Shown here: piece by piece, positions 34,828-48,382 of the stretch
Numbering within the stretch: the stretch's first letter is position 1
How the letters are laid out: each line of letters starts with the position of its first letter
Assembly (NCBI RefSeq): GCF_021134715.1
Contig: NC_060026.1
Coordinates: forward strand, 11,957,001 to 12,021,000
Origin: Daphnia pulex
Taxonomy: Eukaryota; Arthropoda; Branchiopoda; Diplostraca; Daphniidae
DNA: 64,000 nucleotides
Direction: 5' to 3'
The notes under the pieces: model-generated
The model's input: only the letters and a program-made list of their open reading frames with translations
The model's database searches: none
What the model was told of the DNA's origin: nothing
Translations under genes and position numbers: made by a program

Positions 34828-35830
34828 ATGGCAAGACAACGGAGAGGAATCGAAATGGGTGTGTTGTTACTCATGTGGCAACTGCTCAACACTGGGCTGG
34901 AAACATTTCCACCAGTTACAATTTTAGTGGTGGCGGGCCAGGTAATGGTTTATTGATTGCATAATTACATTTGGTTGATTAATATTGTTACCTCTTTTAT
35001 TTCAGGTTTGCTTATATATGGGTTTGATACCGGTTTCATGGGATGCTGGTGGGGTCTGCCTTAGTGCCCAGGCTGTTTTGAAATGGAGGGAGTATGAACG
35101 TCTAGTGCTGTCTGCCTTGGAGCATGCTGATGATCTTCATCTCTACTACAATATGCTCTCATTCCTGTCGAAAGGTAGATCATTGGAGAGGCACTTCGGA
35201 AGCCCCTACTTTGCTTACCTCCTGAGTGTGTTCACAGTGCTGACTAGCGTCACCTATGTGGGACTAGAAGTGCTATTAAGTGAATTGCTTCATGACAAAC
35301 AGCACTATAAAACATGTGCCATTGGATTTTCTGGAGTCATATTTGCCCTTAAAGTCTTGACGACATCTTATTGGGAAAGCGGGTATCGTAGGTACTTTGG
35401 TATCCGCGTCTCTGGGAAGTACGCTGTATGGGTGGAATTGATTGCAATTCAGCTGATGGTTCCCAACACCTCGTTTGTGGGCCACTTGGCCGGCATTTTA
35501 GTGGGCGTTGCCTACACTCAAGGGCCTTTAAAGTTCATCATGGATCTTCCCATTCACGCCATTGGATTTGTGAGTGGCCCGCAAATGGCTCAGCCGCGTA
35601 GTTACAGTGATTGGGGTTCGGGAGTGAGTGGATACGGAGCTGCTCAGCCGAGTACTTATGGGTGGAGAGTTGGGAGTGACATCAACGATGCCGATTATGA
35701 TGAAGCAATGAGACGAAGCTACGAGACTCTTCAAAATGAAGACACACCCAGAACTTTCAACCCGGATGATATGCAACCAGATCAAGATGAGATCAGAAGA
35801 CGAAGGTTAAATCGTTTTAATGTCTTATAA
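34828..35830 (+). CDS. RHBDD1: ER rhomboid protease RHBDL4 (RHBDD1)
   Basis: Two exons (34828-34941 and 35006-35830) give 312 residues. The start at MARQRRGIEMG restores the first helix that a one-exon reading would lose. Rhomboid features: HLYYNMLSFLSKGRSLE (loop 1 H-x-x-x-N), GFSGVIFALKV with the catalytic Ser, and SFVGHLAGIL with the catalytic His. The C-terminal cytosolic tail has a UIM-like segment (DADYDEAMRRSYETLQNE) and ends IRRRRLNRFNVL, matching the VCP/p97-binding motif of RHBDL4. The protein cleaves ubiquitinated or unstable membrane proteins for ER-associated degradation; that role is known for mammalian RHBDL4 and inferred here. All catalytic and tail elements are present. Confidence 0.95.
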
Positions 35831-36085
35831 TTAATTTTATCATTATTTAGGCGCGTACACTCAGCTGGTCTAAACTGTTTGATTGATGTGATCTGTAATA
35901 TTTGTTTCTTCCATCCTGTATACTAATTGAGCCAATACATTTGTGATAATTGCAAAACAAGTTTTTATTTAAATATCAGAACAGGACATTAGTTTTCTTC
36001 CAGTATTATCATAGCAGTTAACATAGTGATAAATCCTTAAAATATTAGAGGTCATCGTGATAAAAGGAAATTGTTGGAAGCAATC

Positions 36086-39000
36086 TTAGATAATATTTGT
36101 AGTCGCTTCTCGTTGAGCTTCTCGAACTTCCATCTGGAATGGCACTACCGCAACGTACTGAAAGTCGCCATCGGTAGAAAATGTTGAAGTGAAATCATTT
36201 CTAGATGTAAAGGTCGTAGAACATGACTCGTAATTTCCAGTAGTTTTGGACTGGGCTGACGATTTGCTTTTTGATTCCATCGGTCGGCTCTCTGACTTGC
36301 CAAGACCAAAACATTTCAGCCACAGTTTACGTGCAGATGGATCCCTACCAACATAGAGGACGAAGATGATGAAGCCCTGCAGAGATGATGTTATACAAAA
36401 CAAATAGGAGAAAATCACGGCATTGGTTGCGCCGATAGCGAAAAATCCAAAAATCCAATTGAGTCCCAACAAAACAAAATTCAGGAAGGAAGCCAAAAGT
36501 TTATCTCTCATCAGTTTACTTTCGGTTTGATTGGTGCGCAGTCCACGTCCGGCGGCGATAATGCTCCTAACCACCAAGACGAATATGGTCAGATTTATTA
36601 ACATGAGAAAAACAAGAGGGCCCAGCACTGCCGAATAAAAGGCGATTGGGTGACTTAACCAACAATACTCTTCGCTTCCTGTGTACGAATCCACGTCATA
36701 AACAAGAACAGAAGCGACGGGAATAATTGGAAAACCCCATGCTACGATTGACGCTTTTAACAAAAAACGAGGCATGTAAGACCCAAACACTTTGACGAAT
36801 CGCTGATATTGATGATAAGCTTCAACCGTCATCCAGCAAAAGCCAGACAACAGGAAGTAGTGCAAGAATATGCCAACTAATCGGCAAACGTCAACGTTTT
36901 TGACTGAATTTACACCGAAGAATGTCAAGAGTAAAAATATTAAGGCTGCTGATAATTGAAACAGGATTTTGTGACCCAAAGGTTTCCGCCATGACGGGAA
37001 TAAGATGAATGTCGCCAAAATGAGTGACAGTCCTAATATAGAAGCTGAAGAACCGATAATAGTTATGATATTTAAGATTCCTCCATGAACAGTGCACTGC
37101 AGTTCTTTCTCCGAGCGACTGATGAGAAGAGTGAAGGTGGACAAGTGATTGCAAAGACAAATTTCCATGCCGTTTTGATTTGTGCCATTGTACCAACATC
37201 CGTCGGTGGACCAACCACCCTTTCTTAAATCCATTTGATTGTCCCAATACACGCAGCGGAGGAGGTGTTTGTCTTCTTCCGGAGTCGAACAATTCGGCTT
37301 GAATAAAATTTTAATCGGTTTATCTAGTCGGGCTGGAGCAGGATTCAGACAAACTTGAACCATCCCGCCATTTCCAGTATACAAATCCTCACTTCGCGAC
37401 CATCCGTCTCGTTGAGATGCATCAGGTGTAAAAACTTTGGATTTAAATTCTCCGGTCGCTGCTGCAGCGTCAACTAATCGGGTGTTGGGATAAGCGATGA
37501 ACGTAACTTGTTCCTTTTCATAAATTTCTTGGAATGGAAGATAGACAACAGCGTTTGATTTCTCGATCTCTTCATTTGTCGGATATGACGAAAGAATCCT
37601 TGCTTCAACAATGGTCTTTTTGATGGTTGTCACAGTAAATCCGATAACGTCGCTATCGTTCACACGATTCCACGATCCTGCCGCTATGCATGGCTCTTTC
37701 ACTGGGAAATTTCGCTGTGATGTAGTACTTTCGACTGAATCTGTCACGTCGATTGTAGCCAGCATTTTTTCGGTCGCTTGAGCCAAATTCGAAGAAAATG
37801 GAGACGACTTTTGAGCTCCAATTAGGATATCCGTCTTTACATCGTTTATCTATAATTAAATGCAAAAATATACGTTGATTGTGGGAATTCCTAAAAGTTA
37901 AATACACACAATGTTGCTAAAACTTTACTTCCTTAATGATGGCTATCATGTTGCGGAGGTTATCTTCTTTTGGGTCCTCACTAATGTAAGAACAGCTTTG
38001 CACTAAAGTTTTCCCAAGTAAATCTACTTCAGCTACAATGGGATTCCAATCGCTGATGTTTTGACGAATGATCTCTAGAGTTTGACTTGAGTTATTCGTG
38101 TTAATGTTAGCAAGTATCTGGAAAAATCCTGAGGTTTCAACACATAGTGATCCATTTGCATCCGACTAAAATAAACAAAGTTAAAGACAAATGTATAAAT
38201 CTTTGTTTGGAATTTATGAAGTAGGCTAAAAACCTTATTTGTATTCCTTTCTAGCGATTCCCAATAAAGGCCACTGGAACGATCACCAAGGCATCGCCGT
38301 CTTAGCATGAGCCCGTCCCGAGTGACACAATGTGGAGCTGAAGCGACTCTGGACCCCACAGTTGATTGCGGCCAATGAAGTTCGTCAGTCCAGTTCCGCG
38401 GTTGACCTGAAAATCCAATTAATTCCCCTTTTGTCGACGTTATTTCTCCATGGCAGAAATCTGTCGATCGCACGCTAAGAAAATCGAGATCGGCTCCGGG
38501 TGGTCTAACATCACTACTGCTGTTGAACTTTTCAGAAAAGAACTTGCGAACATCCTCCATAATAGTTGCCTCGTCGTCGGGTGACCAAGGATTACCATGC
38601 CCGTCCATTCTTCCCATTAAGGAATTCAGATTTATGAGAATGCGATACTTGACAAATAAATGCTGGTTGGGAAAAGGTTCAGATTCAAATGCCACGGGTT
38701 CAGAAGCAGAGAGTAAACTATCCGTGTAAAGAGGATAGAGTTTGACGAATTCTCGGACGAACATGTCATGTAAGGATCGTTTGAATGCTGCCCTTTGACT
38801 GCTACTAGCTTCAAAAGTTGCGTCGTGAATTTCACTTGAGTAATTTACAGTTCGATGTCGTAGCCACACAATTAGAGAAGAAAAAGATTCGTTTCCGTAT
38901 GGATTGCCAGAGATAATCCATGAAGCACGTATAGTTTCAGGTGACCATTCGTCCCAGGTTTCGCAACTAATTTCTGCCGTTTGCCATTCCATAGCGTCAG

Positions 39001-42000
39001 GAATATCAGACTCGTTTATTTTGTGATTGATCACGGCGTCGCTAGAATTGAATATATCTGTTGAGATGGAATTGTCAAAGAAACAAATTACCCCGGATGG
39101 AGCGGATTCAGACGAGGTTTTGTTTATTTCACTTATTTCTATCGGTGGAGATTCAATTGGATTTTTATCTTCGGTATTGAGTAAATCCTTTTCCTTGTTC
39201 AGCATTTCAGGCCGATACGTTTTGTCCAGACGAATTTCAGGAACTTTTTCTTGCAGGGGAATTATTTCCTTTTGGCAAATAAACGCATTAAGGTGAGCCT
39301 CAACGGGCCAGACTTTCCACTTGATCCTAGAAGATGTGTGGATCTCATTGGCAGCAATCTCCGGCAAAACTATTAAAGAGACTCCGTAAGTGTCGTTATA
39401 AAGGCTTGCATTTCCAATATCCAGTCCAGTTTCTTTCCCGTAATTCCAATCAGATTGATCTATCCATTTGAATCCGTTGTCGCTCCTCTTTAATCCAATC
39501 CAAAAATCGGACGTTTGAATAAGATCGTCGATAGAGAAGATGTTGAATAAAACTGCTAGTGCCGATGGCTGACTGGCTGTAGCAAGTCGCGCACCGTGAT
39601 GTTTTTCACATTCAGTTTCAGCTTCGTCGAATGTTGAATTTGTTTCGGAGCTGTTAAATATTTTATAACACAAATTCCTGTCGGAAATTAACGAAGAAGT
39701 TAACCAGCCCGACGGGCACTGGCCGCGCAATGCAAAATTCCTGTTCGACTCTTGGAAATGAGATTCGTTCCATTTCATTTTGGGTCTCACGCAAATCATA
39801 GGGAAGGCGTTCTGGCAAGAGACGCTTTTCAACGATTTGGTTTCGGTGTCTAATGCCAAACAAGATAGCGAAGCATTGAGCTGGCTCCAATCAGCCTGCA
39901 ATCCCGAACGATTGACAATCGATTTCATTTCATCACCCCACGAGCTTCCTTGAAGACCTGATACAATTAATACGCCAAATTAATTACTGGATATAGTAAA
40001 TAATATTTTTAGCATTATTATGAAGGCTACTTGTAAAATTCCAGGGCCAAACAGGCCAAAGCGGTCCAAGAGTCGTCCTTCTTTGCACCGGAAGCCACAA
40101 TTCTTTAAATTTTATGGTCGAATACTTGCTGAGGTGTTTGTTCTGGTCCAGCCAATCAAGTGAGAACTTTATCCAACCCAATAAATCCCACGAAACGTCC
40201 GTTTCGTCATTTTGGTAATCAGCTGTGCATTGAGTAATACTCTTGGAGAAATGCTGGGGAGGAATTATTTTAACACATCGTTTCTTGTACTTGTCAAAAG
40301 GAGTCATGCAGCTAACAAAATTCTAATTTTGGTCCATTAAATAATAATTACATTACACATATGCATAAATAAGGTAAAACAAAAAGTGACTTACTATAGC
40401 GGCCTGTTTCCTGTCATTAACCATAGACATTGTAATGTTCGTAATCCAGTCAAAAGTTTGTTTTTCTGATTCGTCGATAAAGTCGATATTCCTTAGTAAA
40501 TAGGTGGGCAAATGTTGAGGAATATCGTCTTCGCCCTTGCGTTAAAATAAATGTCGTATGCAGCGTTACAATCACAAATTTAATATAATTTAGTTTTAGC
40601 GCTACAGCTACCAGAGGTCCGATTCGAGCATAGAAACGGAATGTGTCGATAAAACTGTTGTTAACATGCGGAACGAATTGCGGTAGGTCAATATGAATAG
40701 ATGGTACCACTTTACTTATTGAATATTGATCTTTCAGCTAAACATGAATCCGGGTTAATGTGGACAACATACAATGGACAAAAAATTAATTTAGATATTG
40801 CAGAAATGTATGAAAAAATACAAATAATAATTTAAAAAAAAATACCCGATTCTTCATTTTATTTTTTATGAATATTTTGGCCTGCGCAAAATCCATAAGA
40901 ATAATAGACCTATTCGTAATCAATTCGATTCGTACGGTAAGAAATTGTCGTGAAGACAAAATAATTTCTTCTGATCGGCATGTTTTCCCCGTAGAAAAAC
41001 AAAAGATTTCACAGGCTACTTTTCCGAGCCAGTTCACAATCAAAGTATTGTTATCTGTGCGTGCTAAAGTCTCTTCGCCAAACAAATACTGGAACGAGGA
41101 TTGAAAAATATGTTGTAGGAACAATACATAATAATTAATAAACAATAAAAATGTACCTAAAGTAAAATACTATATATAGATAGAACTACTCGATACCTTT
41201 TTTCCATCACCATCTGGTTTGTAGGCTCCGTTTTTAAGCCAACGGTAGTGCGTCTTTGAACATTTTGCCAGCGTATCGTTTGATACTGTACAGTGCAAAT
41301 TGAAATTGGATTCGCTTGATGGCTCGATTAAAAATAAATCCGAATGTTTAATCCTCGAAAATTCTCCCATCGGAAGCAATTCAGGCAAAGTATTATTTAT
41401 TTCTGTACGTATCACAAAAATTAGATGTTAGAAAAATCAATTATTCAAAAAATCGGACACAATTAAAACTCAATAAATTTGACAAATATCTATACCTAGT
41501 AAAGTCGTATTTTTCGGAAAGTATTCCTCGTTGACTGTTAACGGCCTGAGGCAGATAAAATTGAGTCGTGATGAACAGTTCATTAACTTGAGGGAGTTGT
41601 CTTTATTTTGCGTGTAGCAAAATTGGCCCTCAAAGCTTTTCGTTTTCAAGTATTTAGTTTCCTCACTAATTGCGGTTATGTTTGTTTCTTCATCTAAAGC
41701 AGGACGAGAAAATATTAAATAACAAGAAGTCCTCATTCAAATAGGTATTATATGAAATTACGTGGGACATGAGTCATCCACTGAAGCCGACTTTCTACCC
41801 ATCCCAAACCTATCCACAATCTTGTTGATGAAGACGGGGAACTACGAATTAACTAAAATATACCAAACAAATTGCTATTTCGATAATGCGAAAAAAGTAG
41901 CCTAATCAAATAATAACGAAACAATTTAACCTTGAAATCGTTTGAATGACTTAGACCTCCACTGCGCTGGAAGCAGTATGCGGAAGCTTCGTGCCAAGAA

Positions 42001-42143
42001 AGACGCATTGGAGGAATCAAGAAGCAAAGATCCGTTCCTGTTGAACAATTCCAAGGTTGAGCCACTTCCAGCGGTTCTGCCGCACTAGAGATTACGATGA
42101 ATGCGATAATGTAGCAGAACAGATCCAGATTAAGATGATTCAT
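36086..42143 (-). CDS. Adhesion GPCR A with C-type lectin ectodomain
   Basis: Minus-strand gene of about ten exons. The start is taken as ATG 42143 (MNHLNLDLFCYIIAFIVISS, signal peptide). Exons 41931-42143, 41762-41852 and about 41470-41713 form a first C-type lectin-like domain (WIGLGWVESRLQWM; ending FICLRP). Small linker exons follow (40400-41415). A further lectin-like unit (about 39960-40307) leads into a large exon (38230-39958) holding a full CTLD (WIGLKRSDNGFKWID ... FICQ), a SEA-like region and a Cys-containing HRM-like segment. The exon 36086-37850 encodes the GAIN C-part, a GPS (GGWSTDGCW ... CLCNHLSTF, self-cleavage expected at HL-S) and seven membrane helices, with a Ser/Thr-rich tail. 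The family senses adhesion or glycan ligands through a tethered agonist; ligand unknown. Linker exon edges are approximate. Confidence 0.85.
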
Positions 42144-42613
42144 TTTTTTTTTCAAATTCTAGCAACTAGGATTGTTATTGAATTAAGTAAAGTAGTAAAC
42201 TGTTACTGGCGAAAGTTTTTGAACAACTGTTCACAATTACGGAATGGTTTCTCATTTTGTCTGTTTGTTTCTTGGCTTTGATTAAGTAAATCTTTGGATA
42301 GTTCCTTGATGTCAGTTATCAAGACCACATCCTTCCGCTTCTAATGTTTAATAAAAATCAACCTTCACGACCAGATTTTATTAGAGCAAGGTCTCCGTTT
42401 TAAACAACATGAAATAAAAATTCTATAACACAGCGGCAGAGTAAATTACAATTAACCTATTAATACTAGATCTGTATTCAGGCGCGTTCTATTATCTTGA
42501 GTGGTATCAGCGGGCAGCGGCGTCTACACGTAAAATTGCAGAAATTCAATGTATGATTCAAGACACACAGTAGTTTTGGCATGAATACAAAATTTTGTTG
42601 AATGTTAATTACA
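42144..42613. other. Intergenic between the two adhesion GPCR genes
   Basis: About 470 bases: the promoter of gene A and the 3'UTR of gene B. No element recognised. Confidence 0.4.
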
Positions 42614-45600
42614 TCAGTTTGCATTCTTTGTTGGTTGTCGTTGAGCTACTCGAACTTCAATGCTACAAGGGACTGCCATAACGTGTTGAAAATCAGAAAA
42701 AGATGTTCTCAGTGGAGAAGTTGGACAATTTTCTGTTGTGGTAGTAGTAAGACCAGATTCGGACGTTACATCATAGTAGAAGGCACTATTTCCAAATTTT
42801 GAATCAGGGGATTTGGCTTGGAGGATATTCGACCAATTCCTAGACTTTGACGCGATAACTCCGATACACATAAACCAATGTTTACGTGCAGATGGATCCC
42901 TACCAACATAGAGGACGAAGATGATGAAGCCCTGCAAAGATGATGTTACACAAAACAAGTAGGAGAAAATCACGGCATTGGTTGCGCCGATAGCGAAAAA
43001 TCCGAAAATCCAAGTTAGCCCCAACAAAACAAAATTCAGGAAAGAAGCCAAAAGTTTCTCTCGGATCTGTTTACTTTCGGACTGATTGGTGCGCAGTCCA
43101 CGTCCGGCTGCGATAATGCTCCTAACCACCAAAACGAATATGGTGAGGTTTATTAACATGAGAAAAACAAGAGGGCCCAGCACTGCCGAATAAAAGGCGG
43201 TTGGATGACTTAACCAACAATACCCTTCGCTTCCTTTGTACGAATCCACGTCACAAATAAGAACAGAAGTGACGGGAATAATTGGAAAACCCCACGCTAC
43301 GATTGACGCTTTTAACAAAAAACGAGGCATGTAAGACCCAAACACTATAACAAGACGTCGATATTGATAATAAGCTTCGACCGTCATCCAGGAAAAGCAA
43401 GACACCAGAAAGTAGTGCAAAAATATGCCAACTAATCGGCAAGCGTTAACGTTATCGACGGAATCCACACCAAAGAATGTCAAGAGTAAAAATATTAAGG
43501 CTGCTGATAATTGAAACAGGATTTTGTGACCCAGAGGCTTCCGCCATGACGGGAATAAGATGAATGTAGCCAAAATGAGTGACAGTCCTAAAATGGAAGC
43601 TAACGAACCGATAATAGTTATGATATTTAAGATTCCTCCATGAACAGTAGACTGCAGTTCTTTCTCCGAGCGACAGACAAGAAGGGTGAAGGTGGATAAG
43701 TGATTGCACAGACAAATTGCCATGCCGTTTTGATCGGTGCCTTCGTACCAGCATCCGTCGGTAGACCAACCACCATTCCCTGAATCCATTTGTTCGTTCC
43801 AAAACACACAGCGGAGGAGGTGTTTAGTTTCTTCCGTAGTTTTAGATTTCGGTCGGAATAAAATTTTGATGGGTTTATGCAGTCGTGGTGGAGCAGGATT
43901 TAGACGAACTTGAATCATTCCGCCATTCCCAGTGTACAAATCCTCACTTCGCGACCATCCATCCGGTTGAGATAAGTCATATGCGAAAATCGGAGAAGAA
44001 AACTTTCCGGATGCTGCCGAAGCGTCAATTAATCGGGTGTCAGGACAAGCGGTAAACGTTATTTGCTCCTTTCCAGTATCGAACTGTTGAAATGGGAGGA
44101 AGGTAGCGACGTTGGAATCTTGAATATCTGCATAACTCGTTGACGAAGTCAAAACAGTCGATTTAATAATAGCGTTGTTGTTTGTTGTGATGGTAAATCC
44201 CATAATGGTCTCATTCTCATTCCAACGATCCCACGATGCCGCCGACATAAACGGCAATTCTAATTTGGTTCTTTGAGATGTCATCTCTCTATCAAATGGG
44301 TTGTTGACTTTATTCGTATTGATTCGGGCAAATAGATTTTCAATTGCCCCCGCCAAATTCGAAGAGAAGGAAGGAGAATGCTGAGCTCGAATCAGTGTGC
44401 CCGTGTCCAAATTGTTAATCTATTTAGATATTGGAATTAGTATAGATGGAATTAATCTATTTTATTGTTTTACTTGTTGAATGATGATTTCGAGATTCAA
44501 GAGATCTTCTTCGTTGAGATCGCCCTCTATGTAGTGAACGCTTCTGAATAAGGACTGAACCAAAAGATCAATTTCTGCTATACTGGGATTCCAATCGGTG
44601 ATGTAATGCCGAATATCATGCAAAATCTGGCTCGAGTTTTCCATGATCATCGAAGCAAGAAGCTGTTTGAAAAGCAAAATTTTTATTTGGACTATCGTCT
44701 TCCTTGAGACAGTAGTTAAGCATAACCGCACTGATATTTTTAAACAATCCCTTAAAATCGTCACGTCCTTTGTTATGAAAGTTAATCCAATAATTGATTG
44801 GACTGAGAAGGCTTATGCTCCTCAAAAACGTATTCAAACGGAGAGTTCCTTGTGGGTCCTACAGATCGATAACTTTGATTAAGTGAAGAATAGAAATAGG
44901 AGTAATATACGACATAATATACAGCGTACCATGTTGGCCAAATGAGCATAGAAACTGAAGCTTTTAGTAGAACTTTCAGGATGAGAAAGAAATGGTAGAG
45001 AATCTAGTTGAAAATGTGGTACTTGTGAAATAGTTGTTCTATTTCGAAGCTAAAAAATTGATACCGAATGACATTACTCAATAGATAGTAATCGGCGCTC
45101 CAATAACATAGATACCTCTGAATGAATGACTTTCTGGAAAAAATTATGCGCCACGGAGAAATCGATAACGGAGTTGAATTGAAATTCCACGCGTAGACTA
45201 ACAGATTCACGCAAAATTAAAATTGCTTCTTTAGATCTGTACGCTTTTCCTGAAGAAGAGCAAAATACTTCACAAGCAACTTTCCCAAGCCAATTCAATA
45301 TCCAAGATTTTCTTCCTTCTAGTGAAATCTCTCCAGAATCTGAAATTCTCTGTATGAAATGATTATTAGTACGCAAAAAAATATTTTTCGTTTTTTGTCA
45401 CTACTATATACCCTATATCCATAAACTTCCGGTTGATAGGCTCCATTTTTCAGCCATCGGTAGCGAGTTGAAGAGCAGTTTGTATTTGTAGGAACGTTAC
45501 AAAACAAATCAAAATATATCTCTGTCGACGGTTCGACTACCAAGAACGGGGAATGAGTCTTGAATTTTCCAGAAGGGATCAATTCTGGTACAATCGCACC

Positions 45601-46304
45601 TAATATCAAAACTCCGTTATTTCGCTGTGATGCTTCTTGTGCTATGAAATTGTAATAACCCGAAGCCATTTGAACTTCTGGAAATTCTTCTCCCACGCTT
45701 CTCTTCGCCGGCACGAGTGCTGGCATGATGCACATGTAGTGAAGTTTTTGCTTACAGAAACCCTCAGTAACAATTCCGTTCCGGTTCATAAAATAGCATA
45801 AATTAGCAGGATCGACTCGTCTTCGAGCATAAAAGGTAGTTACGTTGATATTGGTTTCCTCGTCTAAAACAGTAGCGCGAACCATTGAAGAACAATGCTT
45901 AGCTATTTAAAAATTTAAATTACGTGGTATATGAGACATCCATTGGAGCCGTCCATCTACCCACCCCAAACCTGTCCACACCAACATTTCTGATGAAAAC
46001 CAAATCGAGGAATGAAGGATCAGCTATTATATGCAGAAAAATTACAAGTCTTAATCAATATAATCCCAAATAAAAACTTAATCAATCAAAGTAATACCTC
46101 GAAATGGTCCGAATGAGCAAGTCCTCCATGGCGTTGGTAGCAGTGATCGGAAGCGTCGTGCCAAGAACGGCGCTCTTCAGAAATCAAGATGCAAAAACCC
46201 GTACCAGTTGAGCAGTTCCATGATTGCGGAGCCGCATGCGGCGCACCAGCAAAATAGATTAGCAGCAATTTAAAAAAATTGGCGATTAGATCCATTTTGG
46301 CCAT
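42614..46304 (-). CDS. Adhesion GPCR B, shorter paralogue
   Basis: Tandem paralogue of the gene at 36086-42143. The ATG at 46304 (MAKMDLIANFFKLLLIYFAG) gives a signal peptide. The first CTLD is preserved (exon near 46025 reads LILHSS ... WTGLGWVDGRLQWMSHIP; about 45600-45885 gives NLCYFMNRN and YMCIMP), followed by Ig-like or linker exons (45000-45600). The GAIN part (44462-44764 and 42614-44410), GPS (GGWSTDGCW ... CLCNHLSTF) and seven helices are intact. No counterpart of the large CTLD/SEA/HRM exon of gene A is visible between 44765 and 45000, so B has a shorter ectodomain. The 7TM coding DNA is nearly identical to gene A, while tail and ectodomain differ. The exon borders at 44.6-45.4 kb are approximate. 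Confidence 0.82.
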
Positions 46305-46699
46305 AAGATGACTTACAGACGACCGACGGTAAGTCACTAGTATTTTTCGGAAAACGACGGTTACTTTAACCACCAACGTTCCCAAAACAGATTAAAATTT
46401 ACTTCGTACTACGTTGCATTATCCAAAAACAAACAATGAGAACCACAATTATCAGCACACAGTCATTCCCACATCCTTAATAAAACTATGCATTACAACT
46501 GTAACCAAAATAGGTAGAAGAAACCATAGCCTAGAGCGCAAACCACAAGTCAAGGTTGCGAAATGGGTACTATAGGATAGATAAATATATGGTTTTTTAC
46601 TAAGGTAGGCTTAATGTTTTCCATTTGAAAATCAGAAACTTCCATTTTTACTTGCACTTTGCACACTGTACACAATGGATGAGTATGGAATTCGATGGA
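46305..46699. other. Intergenic between GPCR B and ataxin-10
   Basis: About 395 bases, with the GPCR B promoter at the left and the ataxin-10 3'UTR at the right. No element recognised. Confidence 0.4.
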
Positions 46700-48382
46700 T
46701 TAGGGCTTTCGATTCGCCTCACAAGGTCGAACAGACAACCCAGAATCTGATTCCTCCACCACCATGCCTAGATCTTCTAACAGGGAAGGCTGGACTACTC
46801 CTTGCCGAGTCATGGAGCCGATCACTTCTTGATTTGCAATATTCTTCTCACACAAATTTCGAATTGCCAGGATTGACCATTGTTGAATGAAAGGGTTTCG
46901 GGCGTCCAAGTTGCAGCACTCTAGAAGTGGGGCGATGGCTTCGAGTTCACGGATTCGATCTTGAGCAGAAGGATTCTTGTAGCTTAAGTTGCCGAGTAAA
47001 CGAACCAAATTACATTTGAAATTCAAGGCGGGATGAGGTTCGACCGATCCAAAATGATCATTGATAGTCGTAAAATAGTTTGATCCTGATTGGCCCAGAC
47101 TATGTATGCTCCGTAGTAAGTCTGACAAAGCGAAAAGAATATTATTCTTACGACAATTTTAAAGGAGTTATAAGTTATACCAATAGTTGTAACTAAGAGA
47201 TCGTCATCCAGAAAAAGTTCTCGATGACAAACATCACCAGAAGAAGATTTAGCTAGGATTTCAACAAGACTGGTCGCTTCCATGGCTTCCAGATCCAACG
47301 AGGGATTCTCGCAAGTTCGCAAAATTAGGCTAGCTCTTTCTAAAAAAAAAATTAATAATTTAAAATTGTGTAACCAAGAGGTAGATTTCCTTCAAACCTT
47401 GAAATAATCGGCTGAAAAATTGCCAATTTTGAACGTCCATGTCTTCGCATTCTGGAGAGAATTCTGAAATCTGGTGAAGAAGTAAGAGTCTTGTATGTAT
47501 TTCTTGAAAGTTATACATATTTTCCAACATGTTTTGGTCACACATGAAGAGTTTGATTGCAAATTGTCTGTAAAAAAATGTAACCGATATTTATTAATGT
47601 TTAACAAAAATGTTGAAACTGTTTTACTCTTACGAATAAAGAATTCCTTTATGAGAAGACAAAATCAACTCAGCTGTCAGATCTCTCCACTTGTGGTTTG
47701 TTAACTCTTCTCTAATGGTGAGGGAATTTCTCAGCACACCGAACATGACAGAAGATGAGTATAAGCTTATTTTTTCATCTTCATGGGAAAGCAATTTACT
47801 ACAGATAATCTGAAATCATATATCTAGATAGAATAATTTTGTTTTTCATAAGTCATACCTTAAATTAGATTGAAAACTTTCCCATATGATGTGGGATAAA
47901 TTTGTATGTGTGTTCAATATGTTTCCAACACATTGAAGAATTACACGGGCAAGGACAATCTCTTCCACTGGAAACTCTTTTAATATGAAGCTTTCTAGTA
48001 GCTGATTGCATTTACTGAGCAACTGATTCCAAGTGTCAGGAAAGCTTTCCCAGTTTTTCCCACAACAATTTCTGAGAATGCGGGCACATTCAAGCACCAA
48101 GGGAACACCTACTGGTCTCTGGATGATTTTCAACAAAAGCTGCAAAATTTCATTTGGGATTGAAGACCTAAACTTATTTAACCAAAAATCAATCAAACAG
48201 TTAAGATGTGAGTATGATAAGACTTAATACCTAAAGTCATCTTCAACTGTCTGCTGAGTTAATGCCTGTAACTGGTTAAGTATGGGCTGATGATCGGTAG
48301 GGGACGAATTAAGATTAGCTAACCCTTCTTTTAACTTGAATTCTAATTCAGTCCAAAATGAATCTTTTGAGGAATTGCTCAT
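46700..48382 (-). CDS. ATXN10: Ataxin-10
   Basis: Minus-strand gene of about six exons, start at 48382 (MSNSSKDSFWTELEFKL), stop at 46702-46700. The last exon carries the Ataxin-10 signature: F-K-C-N-L-V-R-L-L-G-N-L-S-Y-K-N near its start, L-L-E-C-C-N-L-D-A-R-N-P-F, then EWxIxAIRNL-like QWSILAIRNLCE. Earlier exons (47870-48200: ECARILRNCCGKNW) are armadillo/HEAT-like helices. The total is roughly 430-450 residues, close to human (475). The family promotes neurite growth, interacts with O-GlcNAc transferase and G-beta-2, and acts in cytokinesis; no further role is visible here. Internal exon borders are approximate. Confidence 0.88.

Noticed and set aside
42144-42155. Extended N-terminus of GPCR A beginning MKKK
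   Set aside because: The codon at 42155-42153 is TTG; the first true ATG is at 42143 and gives a good signal peptide. The same applies to the TTG-started extensions near 46385 and 56314.
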